A stretch of 64,000 nt of DNA from Isoetes taiwanensis (GCA_021234155.1 JAJEKV010000050.1:4950550-5014549), one strand, 5' to 3'; shown: positions 1 to 9,427, counted from the stretch's first letter. Numbers and translations: made by a program. Notes: generated from the letters alone by a model not told the origin.

Positions 1-380
1 CATTTCCACGTCCAACCCTCCCCTGACACGTGGCCTGAGGATTCTTTTCTGCTTTTGGCCTGTGGGATATTTAACTCAGAGCCAAGAACCCTAAAATCTC
101 GGGCAGATTCCAACGGCCTTTTTTTGGCTTGATTCGATGCACCAAACCACTCTGACATGATCGGAACTGCTCCCTACCTGCTCCTAAGATGATTATTAGA
201 AGAGTTAATCGTGGAATATGGCTTAATTATGCAGATGCAACAGTTCGGGATCAATATAATTGGGGAAACCAGTCCCCGAGAATTTTCGAAGGCCCAAAGT
301 GATGTTTAGCAATAGCCTGTTTTAAGAAGATGGAACAACAACGCATGAGTCCAAGGGAGGAGGCCCGATGAACTTAAAAT

Positions 381-416
381 AGTTGATACCATGACTTAAG
401 TTGATACCATGACTTG
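381..416. repeat. 18-bp tandem duplication
   Basis: AGTTGATACCATGACTTA at 381-398 is followed directly by the same 18 bases at 399-416 with one change at the last position. Confidence 0.9.
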
Positions 417-583
417 GTTGCTTGCAACTTTACCAAAGCATTTGGGCGCCACACAAAAAATAACAAAGTTGATAGCTTCATAAGTTCCTGCATACGTCCA
501 GTATGGTGAGGGATCTTTAGAAATAGGTTCTTTTAAGAAGATGGAAAAACAATTGGTATTTGAGCTAATACCAAATATAATTG

Positions 584-711
584 ATCGAATAACAGAATTG
601 AATATTGATCCAGAACGTTGATTTTAGAGACTTTATTTAAGGTAATAATCGAACGACAGAATTGTATATTGATCCAGAATGTTGATTTTAGAGACTTTAT
701 TTAAGGTAATA
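584..711. repeat. 64-bp tandem duplication
   Basis: Two adjacent copies with a period of 64 bp (584-647 and 648-711). They differ at only a few positions, for example CCAGAACG versus CCAGAATG. There is no coding content. Near-identity suggests a recent slippage or unequal-exchange event. Confidence 0.9.
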
Positions 712-2334
712 CGAAAGACATATCTAGCTGCATATCTAGCCACCCCCTATCCTTTGTTTTTTACTGAAGGATAATCTTCATGGATTGGGACTTGATAAAT
801 TTCATACAGGTTGCAAATCAATTCAGAGAATAAATGTTTGTGGGACCTAAATTAAATGGTTCGGTAATATTAAGATGAGCCTACACAAAACCTTCCACGC
901 TAACATTAGAAAAAATAGAAGTTCAAACAGCAAGCACAGCTCTAGAGGAATTTTGTTTCTAGTTGTTTATTCACAACATGTAAGACAATACATTTTGAAT
1001 TGGCTATCTTTTTTGCTTGGGAATCAATACATATAAGACATTTTACATAGCAGATTATCTGTTGGTTCCTCCTTAAAAAATATGGTGCAGCGATATGCCA
1101 ATGGGTGTTCATTATTTGCCTGAATGACATGCATAAAAAAATGTATGAAAAGAAATAAACACAAACAACATAAAGATCATATGATATGTTACCATTTTCA
1201 TCCCTCAGATTCGCATTTAGACCACTATCGGCTACGTCATAATTACTGTTCACTACCTCACAAATAAAAAACAACATAGACCTGGAAGATGTGGAAAATG
1301 TGCGATGCTTTATATATCCTGGAAACATTTCCAGCCAAGTTACCACAAGTAATTATAAATCTGTACAATTTGCATACATATCAATCAACATCAAAAAACA
1401 CCAACTTGTTTGGGCCCAATTAATCTAACAGTTTCATATAAACTGGAACATACTTGACATGTCTCTTTCAAGTACAACACGTCGCATACATGTAAATGAA
1501 TGTGTTGAATGATCTACTCATGAACAGATGTACCCTGGTGCACAACACACAGATAGGTAGATTTCTGCCACTTTTGTTACTGACGGATCTCTATATGAAT
1601 TTGACAATGTCAAAGGCAACACAGTGCTGGAAATTCTAATTCAATTCAAAATCAACATAACTGGATGGGGTTTTAACATCACCTAGGTCAAAATTTATGG
1701 TCAAATAACTGAGAAAAGTTATTTTTGATTTAGGGTCCCTTAAAAGATAAAGAATAAGAGTACCTTAAAACACAAAGAATACAGAAACGTCAAAATTAAT
1801 GGGAAATACTTTCACAGGCAAATAACACCGAGGCTAAATATCTGGATTCCAAAACATTTAACAAACCAAATGAACAATTAAAGTAAAACCATACCTAACT
1901 TTATTTCAAAATTAGCAGAGCTCCTGCACTAAATTCCTCTCGTAGCCGCCTTCTCCTTGAGAGACCATATGGCATATGCAATCTTCTCCAGCCAACACAC
2001 ATCCTATATTTCCACATCTTCCACATTAAAAAACGGATGCTACCAAAAAAGGAATTTCGACACTGCATTTCGCATATACGGCACATTCGAACCCTTTCAT
2101 TCCTTCCACACCAAAATCCTAAGCTTAAGAGCTTTGGCGTAACCAATGGCTTGTGATCATGATCAAAATTTCCTAAGCGCACCCTTTCGAAAAAACAAAG
2201 ATGTGCCTTTTTAAAAAGGTGTAAATCGTCCAATATGTACATGGCACGATCTAAGCCATCGATCGATTGGAGGGACAAACGGACAAATCTGGGCCGTTGG
2301 CGGGGTGGAAGGACATCCGGACGATCTCGGCTTA

Positions 2335-2588
2335 TTGTGTTGATGAGATAGAGTCAGCCAAAATGTCTCAAACTTTTTCTACCAATGTCTTAGCAAAGAT
2401 CTTGTACATAGAGAAAAGCAATGTAATAGATTGCCAGTAAAAAATAGTCTTGGATTCCTTGCTTTTTGGAATGAGGGAGATGCAACTGTGTTCAAAATCT
2501 TATCAAGACACCTAAATCTTTGAAACTCACAGAAGACATCATATACATCATCCTTCAACCAGTCCCAGCATCTCTAAAAGTATTCAAT
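2335..2588 (-). pseudogene. LINE (L1-type) reverse transcriptase N-terminal fragment
   Basis: Read on the minus strand, this piece carries the conserved start of a plant LINE reverse transcriptase. A segment resembling DVYDVFCEFQRF is followed, after a one-base frame change, by ISLIPKSKESK (from 2481 downward), MYKIFAKTLVEKV, one stop codon and DILADSISSTQ ending near 2335. Known LINE RTs have the order: helix, a lysine-rich ISLIPK-like strand, the RPI(S/T)L motif, and a KxxxxxL segment. Here the RPI motif reads as an altered version (YWQSITLL). Only about 80 codons remain; the catalytic YADD region is absent. The fragment abuts the pentanucleotide tail of another LINE at 2591, so it may be the older host of that insertion. 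It is not functional. Identification rests on motif recognition, not on a search. Confidence 0.7.
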
Positions 2589-2590
2589 AG

Positions 2591-2620
2591 GATAAGATAA
2601 GATAAGATAAGATAAGATAA
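2591..2620 (-). repeat. Pentanucleotide tail (GATAA)6
   Basis: Six perfect GATAA units on the plus strand, equal to TTATC on the minus strand. The tract sits exactly at the 3' end of the minus-strand LINE remnant, as expected for a LINE that ends in a short tandem repeat instead of poly(A). Confidence 0.9.
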
Positions 2621-2963
2621 GAATTTTTACGTCCACGGGAACTCAACGGGTTATGGGACGGCACATGCAAGGGCAACAGCCCATGTAAAACCTGGGGACT
2701 AGGCCCCATCACCAAATACAATAACCAAATATTAAAAGGCTACCAAGAATAAAAGAAGATAATGCTAATGCTAGTGATAAATTTATGCTTCTAAAATTAT
2801 CTAGACATAGCCAATCCAAGGATTGGAAGGCCATTGATCTAGAATAATTCTTTGTGCCTCCCCAAACCTTGCCCATTTCTTTTGCGGTGGTTGCCCTCAC
2901 CTTTGCAGAGCTCCTCCTTACGGTTACACAATTGAAGAGGGGAGAGGTCCTCTGATCGAGAAA

Positions 2964-3263
2964 CTAGTCCCTACGAGATGGCTTCCATCTGTCAAGAACA
3001 TGTAAGCGGCTAAGAGGGTCTTGAAACCGAACCAAAAGATGGCGGGGACGATCAGGTCTTGCCGCTCCCACCCTAGTAGCGGAGACAACTCCACCAGCCT
3101 TCACATGCATGACATCGGTGAAAAATGCAAAGCAAAGATCCATATCGAAAAGGGCATCATCTTCTGCCTCTGCAACCCCTATAATACGCAAGTTCAGGCT
3201 CCTAGTAACAGAAGATACTGAGGTAGCCTGCTCCTGTCTGCTAGCGCGGCACTGCGACTCCAA
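2964..3263 (-). pseudogene. LINE ORF1-like RNA-binding protein fragment
   Basis: A 99-codon open frame starting at ATG 3263. Residues 22-31 read SLNLRIIGVA. After an acidic stretch and FFTDVMHV comes VVSATRVGAARPDRPRHLLVRF (about residues 60-81), then LSRLHVLDR. This is the layout of the RRM-like domain of LINE ORF1 proteins: an NLRI-G strand, an acidic spacer, an (A)-RxG segment, a PRP/HxLVRF strand and a final DR-xxL helix. In L1-type elements the protein coats the element RNA. The usual N-terminal coiled coil and C-terminal domain are missing, though a 14-bp triplication sits immediately upstream at 3260-3301. The frame is open but ends in 3'-UTR-like sequence, so it is called a remnant. 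Alternative: an unrelated RRM protein; less likely given the LINE tail 340 bp downstream. Confidence 0.6.
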
Positions 3264-3301
3264 ATCAAGCCATCCAAATCAAGGCATCCAAATCAAGGCA
3301 T
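3260..3301. repeat. 14-bp triplication
   Basis: CCAAATCAAGCCAT at 3260-3273 is followed by two identical copies of CCAAATCAAGGCAT at 3274-3287 and 3288-3301. It lies at the 5' edge of the ORF1-like fragment. Confidence 0.9.
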
Positions 3302-4112
3302 TTATTCTTTTTTAAAAGAGGCACACCTCCTTTTAAACCCCCCCTTCATAATATTGGACTCAAGAAGCGACCTCTGCTCTTCAAAAATAATGCAACGCAC
3401 CTTAGTCAACACAGGCAATTGCATGTCCTCTTGAAAGGGCAATGGGCGTCCCAATCGGCTCAAATAATCATTTTCAATTGGAATTCAAATAATAGCACAT
3501 TTGCCTTTTCTCGCACTAAACTCACAAGCTTTCACACAAAAATTTACCACTTTATATCTTCGGCTGATCACGACATTGAATCAGATCTTTGGCAAGTTAA
3601 AAAAGCATTCCTTGTGCTGTCTAATGAGATCAAATCTAGAGGTTGGCCTAGTCAACCATTAAATATAAAAAGCATCAACCACAACAATTTTTCAAGATTC
3701 AATTCAAAATCCTTTGTCCGTAAGTTGAATTTGTACAACCACAAAAGAGCCACGTGAAGAGACAAATAATTATGCCTATTAAAAAAAGAAATGCACGTTG
3801 CTTCCTAGGTAACCAAATAAAAAATTTACAACTCTTAATTGGAAACTTAACCAAATAAAAAATTTACAACTCTTAATTGGAAACTTTGGATTTCAGATGG
3901 CAAAATGGTTAAAACTTGCACGTTGCTTTTTGCCTTTTTCCTCACAAATCCACCCAAAGTGTACCACAATAATTCAAGGCAATGAAAGATACAATAGAAA
4001 CAACAGTTGCAAACTCACCTCACAATCGTAGTGCAGACATGTCTCTACCAAATGATCTTAATCCGTTTCAGCCTTCAAAAATGAACATCCTTATTCCAAC
4101 ACGACCAATTTA
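3302..4112. other. No recognisable gene
   Basis: AT-rich flanking DNA of the Copia insertion. A 112-codon open frame (3419-3757, plus) shows no motif I recognise. A perfect 38-bp tandem duplication lies at 3811-3886. The five bases ATAGT at 4113-4117 are the left target-site duplication of the Copia element. Confidence 0.6.
3811..3886. repeat. 38-bp perfect tandem duplication
   Basis: 3811-3848 and 3849-3886 are identical (unit begins AACCAAATAAAAAATTTACA and ends GGAAACTT). Confidence 0.92.
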
Positions 4113-4117
4113 ATAGT

Positions 4118-4615
4118 TGAAGATAATAACTAGATGACAATCAAGACTAACTAGATCACTTCATATTTAATTCAATGGTTGAGTTCACTAGGCAATATAA
4201 TCTCAAATAGATATACCATTGAATGAAATAATGTCTACCATTGAAAACTTCGACAATGAAGGCAATAACCTTATTCACATTAGATATGCTCCGAGAGCCC
4301 AAGCATAGCTTGACAAAGCTATCATCAATCACCGAACTGACTTACCATTAAGTGCATCTTAGATTTATAGGGCCAAGCCCGACCGCTCAGGTTCAAGGCT
4401 CGGCCGCTCAGCATCGATCTTCGGCCGCCTTGCTTCAGGATAAACCTTCTAATTCGAATTTGGATTTGGCTCGAAAACTCCATGCTTGGTTTACTCAATA
4501 TCATATAAATGATATATCAATATTTCAATGTTTCAATGGTTCACTGGTACCTTCAATATTGTCTTCTTCAACTATTGTTTATCCCATATATATTTAGCAT
4601 GACCTAATTTCATCA
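4118..4615 (-). repeat. 3' LTR of the Copia element
   Basis: 498 bp, starting TGAAGATAATAAC and ending TTTCATCA on the plus strand, directly preceded by the target duplication ATAGT. It is the partner of 9350-9844. Confidence 0.9.
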
Positions 4616-4626
4616 TTCCCCTTTCA
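4616..4626 (-). promoter_or_regulatory. Polypurine tract of the Copia element
   Basis: On the element strand the bases immediately before the 3' LTR read GAAAGGGGAA. In LTR retrotransposons this purine run resists RNase H and primes plus-strand DNA synthesis. Position and composition fit exactly. Confidence 0.85.
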
Positions 4627-5093
4627 TGCTAAATGTCTGCACCAGCATGTTTTGTAATAATCACAGGTTCACGTTCTCAGTGTTTCAACAGGTTAACCTT
4701 CATGGTATGAATCACAAACTTAGAGAAGATACAATCTCTATAAGATATCTGCCTGTTATTAAAATGATACAGTCTCCAATGTTACCACTGTTTGATGATC
4801 AACCTGTTCATGATCAACCTGAGTTCAACACTTCATAATATACGTGTTATCACATTGGAAAAATAAAATCCATATCAAATATCTTTCTGCTATCAGTGAA
4901 GATAAAATCCCTGATAGTGAAACCATTCCCTGATCAACCTGAATGCATCCTTTCACAGTACAGTTTAACAACATAGAGAAGATAAAATATCTATTAAATA
5001 TCTGTTTGTTCACAGAGAAGATAAAATCTCTGATAGCTTAGCTGTTAAAGGAAGATAAAATCCCTTTGCTCATGATGTCAACTTTCTTCACTC
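4627..5093 (-). other. Untranslated tail between RNase H and the polypurine tract
   Basis: About 0.47 kb of internal element DNA after the stop of the RNase H frame. It holds a repeated motif on the plus strand (GAAGATAAAATC and close variants at several sites between 4720 and 5060) but no coding domain that I can see. Confidence 0.6.
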
Positions 5094-6137
5094 TCAATTA
5101 TTTTCCATGACTCCCAAAGCATGTTTAAATTTATTAAACTTAACTTCTGACAGTCCCTTAGTTAGGACATCTGCTACCTGCTCATTTGTATTGATATGTT
5201 CAACTGTAATAATTCCTTTGCACACCAAATCCCTAATGAAATGAACATGGAGCTCTATATGTTTGGTCCTTTGGTGTAAGACTGGATTTTTTGTGATGGC
5301 AATACAACTCAAACTATCAGAATATAAGACTGTTGGTCCAACTTGACATACCTTTAATTCTTTCAGTAGACGTCTTGTCCAAGCAATTTCTTTAGCTGCC
5401 AAGGATGCTGAGTTGTATTCAGCTTCTGCTGTTGACATGGCCACACATGATTGCTTTTTGCTCTTCCAGGCTACTGTGGCTCCTCCTAACATTAAGCAAT
5501 AACCAGATGTTGACTTTCTTGAATCAATGTCACTTCCCCAATCTGTATCAGCATACCCTGTTAGAGTCAAGTTATCATTGCTAAATGTTAATCCATGGTC
5601 TTGTATTAATTTCAAGTATCTAAGAACCCTTTTTGCAGCTATCCAATGTTGATGTCCTGGATTATTAGTAAACCTACTCAATAGACTGACTGCAAAGGTT
5701 ATATCTGGTCTGGTACTATTTGCTACAAATAGTAAGCATCCAATCAACTCCCTGTATGGAATTTTATCCATTTGCTGTTGTTCAACATCTGTTTTGGGAC
5801 TCAAGTCAGAGGATAACTTGAGACCCTGCACCATTGGTGTTTTTGCCACATTGCATTCCATCATGCGAAATCTTTTGAGCATTCCTTGGATATTTGCCTT
5901 TTGTGAGATTGTCAATGTTTTCCCTTGATTATCCCTTGTTACTTCCATTCCCAAAAATTTTCTTAACTGTCCCAATTTGTTCTTCAAAATCCCTTTGCAA
6001 TGCTCTAATATCTCTGAATTACTTGGTACCATTATGTTATCGTCCACATATAGAGCAATAATGCAAAACTGACCTCCCTTATGCAAAATATAGATATTTC
6101 CATCATTTAAAAAATTTTTGAATCCTTGTTCCTGCAA
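5094..6137 (-). CDS. Copia reverse transcriptase C-terminal half and RNase H
   Basis: A 347-codon frame in phase with the preceding RT frame across the TGA at 6159. The catalytic YVDD box is at residues 30-33 (IIALYVDDNIMV). LRKFLGMEV and the RPDITFAVSLLSRF segment follow. RNase H occupies about residues 190-340 with YADTDWGSD, KSTSGYCLMLGG, STAEAEYNSAS, LYSDSLSCI and RTKHIELHVHFIRD; these hold the acidic residues that bind metal. The frame ends with VADVLTKGLS, the usual Copia terminus. RT copies element RNA into DNA and RNase H removes the RNA strand. The ATG is not a true start, since the protein is the C-terminal part of the polyprotein. This half is undamaged. Confidence 0.93.
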   Translation of the reverse strand: MQEQGFKNFLNDGNIYILHKGGQFCIIALYVDDNIMVPSNSEILEHCKGILKNKLGQLRKFLGMEVTRDNQGKTLTISQKANIQGMLKRFRMMECNVAKTPMVQGLKLSSDLSPKTDVEQQQMDKIPYRELIGCLLFVANSTRPDITFAVSLLSRFTNNPGHQHWIAAKRVLRYLKLIQDHGLTFSNDNLTLTGYADTDWGSDIDSRKSTSGYCLMLGGATVAWKSKKQSCVAMSTAEAEYNSASLAAKEIAWTRRLLKELKVCQVGPTVLYSDSLSCIAITKNPVLHQRTKHIELHVHFIRDLVCKGIITVEHINTNEQVADVLTKGLSEVKFNKFKHALGVMENN

Positions 6138-6158
6138 ATATTCATCAATGCACTTGTA

Positions 6159-7364
6159 TCACATTCTAGGAGATTGCTTTAATCCATAGACAGCACGCTT
6201 GAGCTTCCAAACCATACCTTCTTGTTTTGTTTCAAAGCCAGATGCTGGTTGCATGAATACTTCCTCATCTAATTTAGCATTTAAAAAAGCAGTACTCACA
6301 TCCATGTGATGTACATCCAACTTGTTTGCATTTGCAAAAGCTAGCAGTACCCTTATGCTTGTCAACTTAACTGTAGGTGAAAATGTTTCTTCATAGTCCA
6401 TTCCCCTCTTTTGAGTATAACCCTGTGCTACCAATCTTGCCTTATATTTTTGTTCCCCATTCAACCCTGGTTTTATTTTGTAAATCCACTTGCTGCCAAT
6501 GACATTTTTATTTGCTGGGCTCACTACAATTTCATAGCTATTTGTTCTATCAAAAGCTTGCATTTCTTCCCTCATGGCTTGCCTCCATTTTCCTGAATCC
6601 ACTGAATTAATAGCTTGCTCATAGATTAATGGTATGTCTGGTTCAAGCAATGCTAGCACATAATTAATGTCAACATTTTCTTTGTGTAATCTTTTGCTTT
6701 TTCCATCTTCTATCCTCCCATAATCTGAAATATTAATATCCAATTGCTCTTTTAATTTTTCAGCTTCTGTCTTTCTCTTTTTCTTTGCTTTGTGTATCTC
6801 TGGTTCCTCAATTGATGCATCCTTATCCCTTGTATCAGTCTCAACTTCAGCAAATTCCCCTTGTCTTGTATCTTCCTCATGATTACCTTCCCTTTGCATT
6901 AGACTTTCTGTTTTTTCTGTTTCACTATCAGAATCATATTCATCATTGTTCATGTTGAATTCTACCTGTTCCATCTGAATTTCTTCTCCTTTGTCCTTCC
7001 TTGTTGCTGGCATGTTGTTTCTATTTTTATACACACAACTCTCATCAAAGAGGACATCCCTGCTGATCACTATGCATCTCTTGTTTGGATCAAATAGCCT
7101 AAAGCCCTTAGATTGTTCATCATATCCTGCAAGATAGCACTTCATCGACCTGTCATCAAGTTTCCTCCTAAGTTCCTTAGGAACATGAGCATATGCAGTA
7201 CAACCATAGATTTTAAACATATCATATGATGGAGTATTTCCATTCCACATTTCCTCTGGAGTTTTTCCTTTAATAGAGCTCAATGGAAGTTTATTTTGAA
7301 TTAGAACTGCAGGTTCTAAGCGCTTCATCCCATAGGTAGTTTGGCATACCGATTGCTTGAGCAT
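6159..7364 (-). CDS. Copia integrase C-terminus and first half of reverse transcriptase
   Basis: A 401-codon frame. It opens with the distal integrase region (GKTPEEMWNGNTPSYDMFKIYGCTAY is the typical motif region, about residues 32-57; then YLAGYDEQSKGFRLFDP and VISRDVLFDE). An acidic, low-complexity linker spans about residues 110-210. The RT (RVT_2) begins with WRQAMREEMQAF and continues through KWIYKIKPG, KARLVAQGYTQ, DYEETFSPTVK and HHMDVSTAFLN to AVYGLKQSPRM. The aspartate in HHMDV is the first catalytic Asp of the RT palm. The frame stops at TGA 6159-6161, where relatives normally carry tryptophan (QSPRxWY), and continues in the same frame at 6137. The break is therefore a single nonsense change. 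Confidence 0.92.
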   Translation of the reverse strand: MLKQSVCQTTYGMKRLEPAVLIQNKLPLSSIKGKTPEEMWNGNTPSYDMFKIYGCTAYAHVPKELRRKLDDRSMKCYLAGYDEQSKGFRLFDPNKRCIVISRDVLFDESCVYKNRNNMPATRKDKGEEIQMEQVEFNMNNDEYDSDSETEKTESLMQREGNHEEDTRQGEFAEVETDTRDKDASIEEPEIHKAKKKRKTEAEKLKEQLDINISDYGRIEDGKSKRLHKENVDINYVLALLEPDIPLIYEQAINSVDSGKWRQAMREEMQAFDRTNSYEIVVSPANKNVIGSKWIYKIKPGLNGEQKYKARLVAQGYTQKRGMDYEETFSPTVKLTSIRVLLAFANANKLDVHHMDVSTAFLNAKLDEEVFMQPASGFETKQEGMVWKLKRAVYGLKQSPRM

Positions 7365-7843
7365 GGACCTTCTTGCATCAGTATAGTCCTATTCTTCCTC
7401 TCTGCTATCCCATTTTGCTGTGGTGTATACCTGCATGTTAGTTGTCTTTTGATCCCATGATCCCTGCAATGTTTGTTAAATTCATATGACAGAAATTCTC
7501 CCCCTCTGTCTGATCTAACACATTTAATCTTTCTTCCTGTTTCCCTTTCAACTTCTTGTTCAAATAATTTGTAAGCTGAGAAAGCTTGATCTTTGTGCTT
7601 CAATATGTAACACTTTGTTTTTCTTGAATAATCATCTATGAAGGTAATAAAAAATCTTTTCCCACTTAAGCTGGTCACATTATTGGGACCACACAAATCA
7701 GTGTGGATCGGGTTCAAAATACCCTTGGCTCTTTTATTTGATTTCTTAAATCTGAATCTTGTGTGTTTTCCAAGCATGCATCCTTCACAAATTAAATCTT
7801 CATGTATTTTGTTGTCCCCATTTATCATATTCTGCTTAATCAT
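7325..7843 (-). CDS. Copia integrase: zinc-binding and catalytic core
   Basis: A 172-codon frame with the integrase catalytic triad: D49 (IHTDLCGP), D112 (VRSDRGGEF) and E148 (QQNGIAERKNRT). The spacing between the last two is the classic 35 residues. Upstream in the same frame, beyond the ATG, WHERLGHTHVNNI and then ICEGCMLGK give the HHCC zinc finger, so translation really runs from the gag-protease segment. Integrase inserts the element DNA into the chromosome. The frame ends soon after the glutamate, at 7325, where several small indels between about 7325 and 7380 scatter the continuation over three frames. The integrase C-terminal part therefore appears in the next frame (6159-7364). All three catalytic residues are intact. 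Confidence 0.9.
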   Translation of the reverse strand: MIKQNMINGDNKIHEDLICEGCMLGKHTRFRFKKSNKRAKGILNPIHTDLCGPNNVTSLSGKRFFITFIDDYSRKTKCYILKHKDQAFSAYKLFEQEVERETGRKIKCVRSDRGGEFLSYEFNKHCRDHGIKRQLTCRYTPQQNGIAERKNRTILMQEGPCSSNRYAKLPMG

Positions 7844-8033
7844 GTAGTGTATATTATTGACATGTGTATGCCCCAGTCTCTCATGCCATTGTCTGATTGT
7901 TGGAACTGTTGTGAGATTTATTGCTCCCTCAAGTTTCAGTTGATCAAGTGCAAATAGGTTTCCAACTCTTCTAGCAATGAATTTTAATTCATCTTTAAGA
8001 AAGATCTTGCAATGTCTTTTCTCAAAGCAAACT

Positions 8034-9179
8034 CTATAGATTTCTGATTATTGATGGGACACATAGTACATTTTTGAGTTCAACAGGGTGCCCATTTAGA
8101 TCAAAAAATTCTAGCATCCCTGATTCTTCTACTTCTTGCAAATTCCCATCTCCAAGTTGGATATAACTTGAATTGCTCCTTGTTTTCTCCTTCAATTTAT
8201 TTGCTTCCTTAATCACGCATCTCTTAGCTCCTGAATCTAATACAAGCAGATCATTCTTGTCTTTAGTTTCATGCAAAGACAATGAATTGAAAATTTCAGG
8301 GCAGACTTTTACCTCAGCATTTTCGTCCAAATCTTCTTCCCCTTCAGTCTTAACTTCTTTAGTCAGGTTTATATCAGAAATATTTCTTCCCCTTCCTCTC
8401 CCTTTGTGGTATCTTCCCCTTGCTCCTTCTCTAAAATCTTTCTTCCCTCTTCCCTTAACATCCTTAGGGCTAGGACAGTTTGCAGCTAGATGGCCAATCC
8501 CATCACAATTATAGCACCTATTATCCTTTCCAGCAAGTTTAGGACAATTGTGTTTTAAATGGCCATAGTTATTGCAGTAATAGCATGGCCCAATCTTACT
8601 TTTATCTGAGTATGCACCCTTGTTCTTTCCCTTTGCTGCATATAATATTTCAGAATGTTCTTCTTGTTCCTTGATCAAAAGCTTTTGCTCTAATTCTGTC
8701 TTAACCATGAGTTCAGCCTGCTCTCTGTTCTTTGCTACATTTCTAACTAATGTAGATAACTGTTCATAAGCAGAAAAAGCCCTTGAAATGGTCATTACCT
8801 GGTGGTCCCCAGTAATTGTCACACCTGCTGCCTCCAAATCTGCTACAAGATTGTCAAACTTCTGGAAAAACTCTGCGATGTCATCCTTTTCCTGGAAATT
8901 CAGATTTCTAAGCTCCCTATCTAACACATCAAGTTGAGAGGACGTTTTATTTTCATAGGTTTTAATCAAATACTTCCATATTGCCTTTGGATTCATTCCT
9001 CTAACTTTCAAGAGAATACTTGAGCTTAGTTTTACTGTCATTATACTCTTAGCTTCCATTAATTTAGCTGATATACCAGTTCCTGGACTAGTTACCTCAA
9101 TTGAACTAGTACTTCCACTTGTTGAAGACTTTCCCCTTACTATCTCCCTGCTGATTCGGCACCGGATGATTCCACCCAT
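8034..9179 (-). CDS. Copia gag and aspartic protease segment
   Basis: A 381-codon open frame. Residues about 68-150 match the Copia gag (UBN2-type) region: WKYLIKTY, then a conserved LDRELRNLNF helix and FFQKFDNLVADL. Two CCHC zinc knuckles follow, at residues 199-212 (CYYCNNYGHLKHNC) and 222-235 (CYNCDGIGHLAANC). A basic Arg/Gly tract at about 240-266 would add RNA binding. The protease active site DSGA is at 315-318 in LLVLDSGAKRCVI, and the frame ends at VLCVPSIIRNL, where the protease/integrase linker begins. Gag forms the particle and packages RNA; the protease cleaves the polyprotein. The ATG at 9179 is probably not the true start, because a gag N-terminal piece lies upstream in another frame (9209-9427). 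The frame is continued after a frameshift by the integrase frame at 7843. Confidence 0.9.
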   Translation of the reverse strand: MGGIIRCRISREIVRGKSSTSGSTSSIEVTSPGTGISAKLMEAKSIMTVKLSSSILLKVRGMNPKAIWKYLIKTYENKTSSQLDVLDRELRNLNFQEKDDIAEFFQKFDNLVADLEAAGVTITGDHQVMTISRAFSAYEQLSTLVRNVAKNREQAELMVKTELEQKLLIKEQEEHSEILYAAKGKNKGAYSDKSKIGPCYYCNNYGHLKHNCPKLAGKDNRCYNCDGIGHLAANCPSPKDVKGRGKKDFREGARGRYHKGRGRGRNISDINLTKEVKTEGEEDLDENAEVKVCPEIFNSLSLHETKDKNDLLVLDSGAKRCVIKEANKLKEKTRSNSSYIQLGDGNLQEVEESGMLEFFDLNGHPVELKNVLCVPSIIRNL

Positions 9180-9208
9180 TGTCTCCGGCCAAGAGATCCC
9201 TCAAGCAC

Positions 9209-9427
9209 CTACATGTTGGCACACACAACCCTCAACTTCCAAAGTCTCTTGAATCTTGTTTCTCCAAACTTTAGAAAATCCACCTGTGACCTTGATGCAC
9301 CAAGCTCCAGTGGCAGCTTCAGCGGACAGACGGGCCTCGGTAATTCAAATGAAAGCATAATAACTATGACAATCGCACTAACTAGGATCACTTCATATTT
9401 AATCCAATGGTTGTGTCTACTAGGCAA
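9209..9427 (-). pseudogene. Frameshifted N-terminal piece of Copia gag
   Basis: The 72-codon minus-strand frame contains VDFLKFGETRFKRLWKLRVV. This resembles the start of Copia gag, where a KFxGxNFxxWKxR segment is conserved. It ends in a stop 29 codons' distance from the main gag frame and is in a different frame, so one or more indels separate it. Its upstream end runs into the LTR, so only about the last 45 codons, between 9349 and 9209, can be gag. Confidence 0.6.

Larger units (their letters stand above)
1..2334. other. No recognisable gene; AT-rich spacer with short tandem repeats
   Basis: AT-rich DNA without a recognisable gene. The open frames on either strand (the longest are 134 codons ending near 942 and 125 codons ending near 1901, both minus) show no family motif I know and look like chance frames. 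Two small tandem duplications (381-416 and 584-711) and a dispersed GC-rich motif near 2262-2333 are listed separately. Confidence 0.6.
2591..3263 (-). mobile_element. Truncated LINE: ORF1 fragment, 3' UTR and (TTATC)n tail
   Basis: On the minus strand this reads as an ORF1-like segment (3263-2964), about 0.35 kb of 3' sequence, then a tail of six TTATC units (2620-2591, seen as GATAA on the plus strand). The final stretch before the tail contains CCGTGGACGTAAAAATTC, clearly related to the sequence before the (ATTCT)n tracts at 10411 and 27784. That defines a shared LINE 3' end. ORF2 (endonuclease and RT) is missing between ORF1 and the 3' end, so this is an internally deleted copy. No flanking target duplication could be assigned because the 5' limit is uncertain. 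Confidence 0.65.

Noticed and set aside
942-1346. 134-codon minus-strand frame
   Set aside because: Cys/Phe/Tyr-rich reading of AT-rich DNA with no domain I know; no support for a gene.
3419-3757. 112-codon plus-strand frame
   Set aside because: No motif, low-complexity composition, and it spans ordinary AT-rich spacer; treated as a chance frame.
8173-8514. 113-codon plus-strand frame
   Set aside because: It is the antisense shadow of the gag-protease frame of the minus-strand Copia element.
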